Positions 17,061 through 18,555 of a stretch of DNA of 18,555 nt are shown one piece after another. Within the stretch, counting starts at the first letter, position 1. Each line of letters starts with the position of its first letter. Where the stretch lies: the NCBI GenBank assembly GCA_945788485.1, contig CALZMB010000012.1, forward strand, positions 1 to 18,555. The letters run 5' to 3'. Source of the DNA: an uncultured bacterium (lineage in GTDB: Bacteria > Bacteroidota > Bacteroidia > Bacteroidales > Bacteroidaceae). The position numbers were made by a program, and so were the translations under genes. The notes beneath the pieces were generated by a model. It had not been told where the DNA came from. It saw only the letters and a list, made by a program, of their open reading frames with translations, and did no database searches.

Positions 17061-17148
17061 GTATGGTAGCAGTCAAAAGTTCGTATGGTAGCAGTCAAAA
17101 GTTCGTATGATAGCAGTCAAAAGTTCGTATGGTAGCAGTCAAAAGTTC
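17061..17148 (+). repeat. Four tandem 22-bp direct repeats
   Basis: Four head-to-tail copies of a 22-bp unit that begins GTATGGTAGC and ends AAAAGTTC lie at 17061-17082, 17083-17104, 17105-17126 and 17127-17148. They are identical except for one G-to-A change at position 6 of the third copy. There are no spacers, so this is not CRISPR. The near-identity points to recent expansion or active homogenisation. Each unit holds an ATG opening a short frame, but 22 is not a multiple of three and the frames stop quickly. Confidence 0.95.
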
Positions 17149-17203
17149 TTGCGCCTCCTTTCAGACGAAAAAACAGCAGCGACAAACGTCATGGCTGAAA
17201 CGT

Positions 17204-17211
17204 TAATTTTG
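17204..17211 (+). promoter_or_regulatory. Possible -7 promoter element for the thioredoxin gene
   Basis: TAATTTTG matches the Bacteroidetes TAnnTTTG consensus. No clear TTTG is seen about 20 bases upstream, so support is partial. It lies 175 bases before the start codon and upstream of the long hairpin. Confidence 0.35.
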
Positions 17212-17299
17212 GCGAATAATGCTTAATAAAGAGATATTACGCGACATTTCCTGCCATTCCCATGTAGCCGAAAGCATCATCAAAGCGTATTATAAATAA

Positions 17300-17345
17300 A
17301 TTCAAGATACTGTGATAAATTCCAAGCTTTCACAGTATCTTGAAT
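17300..17345. promoter_or_regulatory. Perfect 16-bp-stem inverted repeat upstream of the thioredoxin gene
   Basis: ATTCAAGATACTGTGA (17300-17315) is exactly mirrored by TCACAGTATCTTGAAT (17330-17345) around a 14-base loop. It ends 41 bases before the start codon of the thioredoxin gene. On the plus strand no T-run follows, so it is not an ordinary terminator for the upstream operon; on the minus strand it is followed by TTTATTTATAATACG, which is T-rich but interrupted. It could be an operator, an mRNA leader structure, or the remnant of a small mobile element. Confidence 0.7.
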
Positions 17346-17386
17346 AAAGAAAAACCAACAACTTTTTTATCCGCATTCTGATTACA

Positions 17387-18478
17387 ATGAAAAAAACAAT
17401 ATCCTTAATAGCCATCCTCACAATCGCCCTCAGCGCGATGGCACAGACAAACTTCCGCCACATATCCTTCGCCGAGGCGCAGAAAGCCGCCAAGGCTGAG
17501 AAGAAACTCATCTTCGTAGATTTCTACACCTCATGGTGCGGGCCATGCAAGATGATGGCGCGCGACGTCTTCCCGCAGCAGAAGGTGGGAGAGTTCATGA
17601 ACGAGCGCTTCGTATGCGTGAAATACGACGCCGAGAAAGAAGAGCTCGACCTTGTGAAAAAGACAAACGTCACCGCCTATCCCACCTTCGTCATCTTCGA
17701 CGCTGACGGAAAAGAGGTGAACCGCAAGGAGGGCGGAGCATCGGCCGAGGCGTTCATCGCTGACATTGACCGCCTCAGCGACACAGAACTCACGCCAGAG
17801 AAAATCACCGCGCGATACGCCAAAGGCGAACGCTCGCCAAGACTCGTCAAGGTTTACGCCGCCATGCTCACAGAAGAAATGTACAACTCAAGGCGCGAAC
17901 GGGAGGCGAAGAAAGCGCAAAGAGACAGCGTGGTGAACGGCTATTACGGCACGCTCTCCGACAAAGAGAAACTCTCGAAAGAGAATTTCTTCCTCTACTC
18001 AGAATATTGCGAGCGCACCGCCGACCAGAAGATGCAGTTCTTGTATGCCAACAGAGACAAGGTGAAGAAAGCGGACAAGGCGGAAGCCGAAACCATTCTG
18101 AAGAAGGCATACACCCGAGAGCTCTCAGCTTCGATAATGTTCACTGAGCCTTTCAATGCCGATGCCTACAAGACATTCCGCCAGCAGCTGACAGCCCTCG
18201 ATTTCATTGACAAGGCAGAGACGCAGCCGCTGCTCGGCGTGCTCGACGCATACGCCACAGGCGACATTGAGAAATATGTCGATGCCGTGGCGGAGAACGC
18301 AGGCGAGAAATACAACAAGTTAAGCTTCAGCATCTTCTACGGGACAAGCACCGCCCTGAAAAATGCCGCCAAGGAGACAAAGCAGAGAGCGGCACAGCTC
18401 ATCAGAAAGACGCTCCCCGTAATGAGCGGCAACGAAATAGCGTTCATCGGAAGCACGCTGATGGATCTCGAAAAATAA
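17387..18478 (+). CDS. Secreted thioredoxin-domain protein
   Basis: A 363-residue protein with a signal peptide (1-20, ending SAMAQ) and an N-terminal thioredoxin-like domain (about 25-130). The redox site is the classical WCGPC (50-54) in FVDFYTSWCGPCKMM, and the cis-proline is Pro99 in AYPTF. It should act in the periplasm as a disulfide reductase or oxidoreductase. The C-terminal part (about 135-363) is helical and lysine/glutamate-rich, without a recognised domain; it looks like a TPR-like or scaffold extension common in Bacteroidetes thioredoxin-family proteins. One more cysteine lies at 77 and one at 208. It is separated from the susC operon by 375 bases of repeats and probably has its own promoter. 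A functional link with the TlpA-like protein is only suggested by proximity. Confidence 0.9.
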   Translation: MKKTISLIAILTIALSAMAQTNFRHISFAEAQKAAKAEKKLIFVDFYTSWCGPCKMMARDVFPQQKVGEFMNERFVCVKYDAEKEELDLVKKTNVTAYPTFVIFDADGKEVNRKEGGASAEAFIADIDRLSDTELTPEKITARYAKGERSPRLVKVYAAMLTEEMYNSRREREAKKAQRDSVVNGYYGTLSDKEKLSKENFFLYSEYCERTADQKMQFLYANRDKVKKADKAEAETILKKAYTRELSASIMFTEPFNADAYKTFRQQLTALDFIDKAETQPLLGVLDAYATGDIEKYVDAVAENAGEKYNKLSFSIFYGTSTALKNAAKETKQRAAQLIRKTLPVMSGNEIAFIGSTLMDLEK

Positions 18479-18507
18479 GACCGACGAACATACTGTACAT
18501 CAGGATA

Positions 18508-18525
18508 GGACAATAGTGTTTGTCC
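18508..18525 (+). terminator. Weak hairpin after the thioredoxin gene
   Basis: GGACAA (18508-18513) pairs with TTGTCC (18520-18525) around TAGTGT, 30 bases after the stop codon. No T-run follows (GGATTGG), so it is only a weak terminator candidate. The remaining bases to the window end show nothing recognisable. Confidence 0.3.
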
Positions 18526-18555
18526 GGATTGGTAAACAATAATATATATATTCGC

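Larger units (their letters stand above)
17149..17386 (+). other. Gene-free region upstream of the thioredoxin gene
   Basis: The full gene-free stretch is 17012-17386. After the small hairpins and the tandem repeats, this remaining part holds a possible -7 promoter element (17204-17211) and a long perfect hairpin (17300-17345). The rest is AT-rich. No convincing gene, tRNA or other RNA family was recognised. If the promoter is real, the thioredoxin mRNA has a structured leader of roughly 170 bases. Confidence 0.6.

Noticed and set aside
17061..17148. CRISPR array
   Set aside because: The 22-bp units are directly abutting with no spacers, and no cas gene is present.
17107..17226. Small protein of 39 codons starting in the third tandem repeat
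   Set aside because: The frame depends on the repeat phase, other copies give different short peptides, and no support for translation is visible.
17300..17345. Rho-independent terminator of the susC operon
   Set aside because: It is almost 300 bases after the last stop codon and is followed by AAAGAAAAACC rather than T residues on the plus strand.

Overview
The window looks like a chromosomal segment from a Bacteroidales bacterium, most likely a Prevotella-like or related gut member. The evidence is a SusC/SusD pair, an ECF sigma/FecR pair of the Bacteroidetes type, candidate Bacteroidetes promoters (TAnnTTTG near -7), starts with little Shine-Dalgarno signal, and carbohydrate-active enzyme families typical of the phylum. 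The species cannot be told from the sequence alone. No rRNA, tRNA, CRISPR array, transposase or phage gene was seen.

Left part (29-6211, minus strand): two large secreted enzymes read in the same direction. The upstream one (2837-6211) joins an N-terminal beta-propeller with Asp-box-like blades, a middle beta-sandwich region and a C-terminal (alpha/alpha)6 'six-hairpin' glycosidase domain. The downstream one (29-2743) is a GH78 alpha-L-rhamnosidase. A candidate promoter at 6274-6308 serves the pair, and a palindrome lies between the genes. Together they probably remove rhamnose-containing caps or side chains from plant-type glycans; this is inference.

Middle part (6358-8348, minus strand): an ECF sigma factor followed by a FecR-type anti-sigma factor. 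Between them lie 8-bp-periodic GTCAAC/GTTGAC repeats forming a long inverted repeat. A clear Rho-independent terminator (6358-6387) ends this unit and separates it from the glycosidases.

Right part (8536-17011, plus strand): a SusC-type TonB-dependent transporter with an N-terminal STN signalling domain, SusD, a DUF4843 lipoprotein, a PKD-like lipoprotein and a TlpA-like thiol-disulfide protein, all closely spaced and probably one operon. The STN domain, the FecR protein and the sigma factor form a likely trans-envelope circuit in which substrate at SusC turns on the susC operon. The set susC-susD-DUF4843-PKD resembles transporter complexes tied to oligopeptide uptake (RagAB-like), and it holds no glycosidase, so its substrate may differ from that of the two enzymes on the left.

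Far right (17012-18555): a 374-base gene-free stretch with small hairpins, four near-identical 22-bp tandem repeats and a perfect 16-bp-stem hairpin, then a second secreted thioredoxin-domain protein (17387-18478) with a classical WCGPC motif. The last 77 bases hold only a weak small hairpin.
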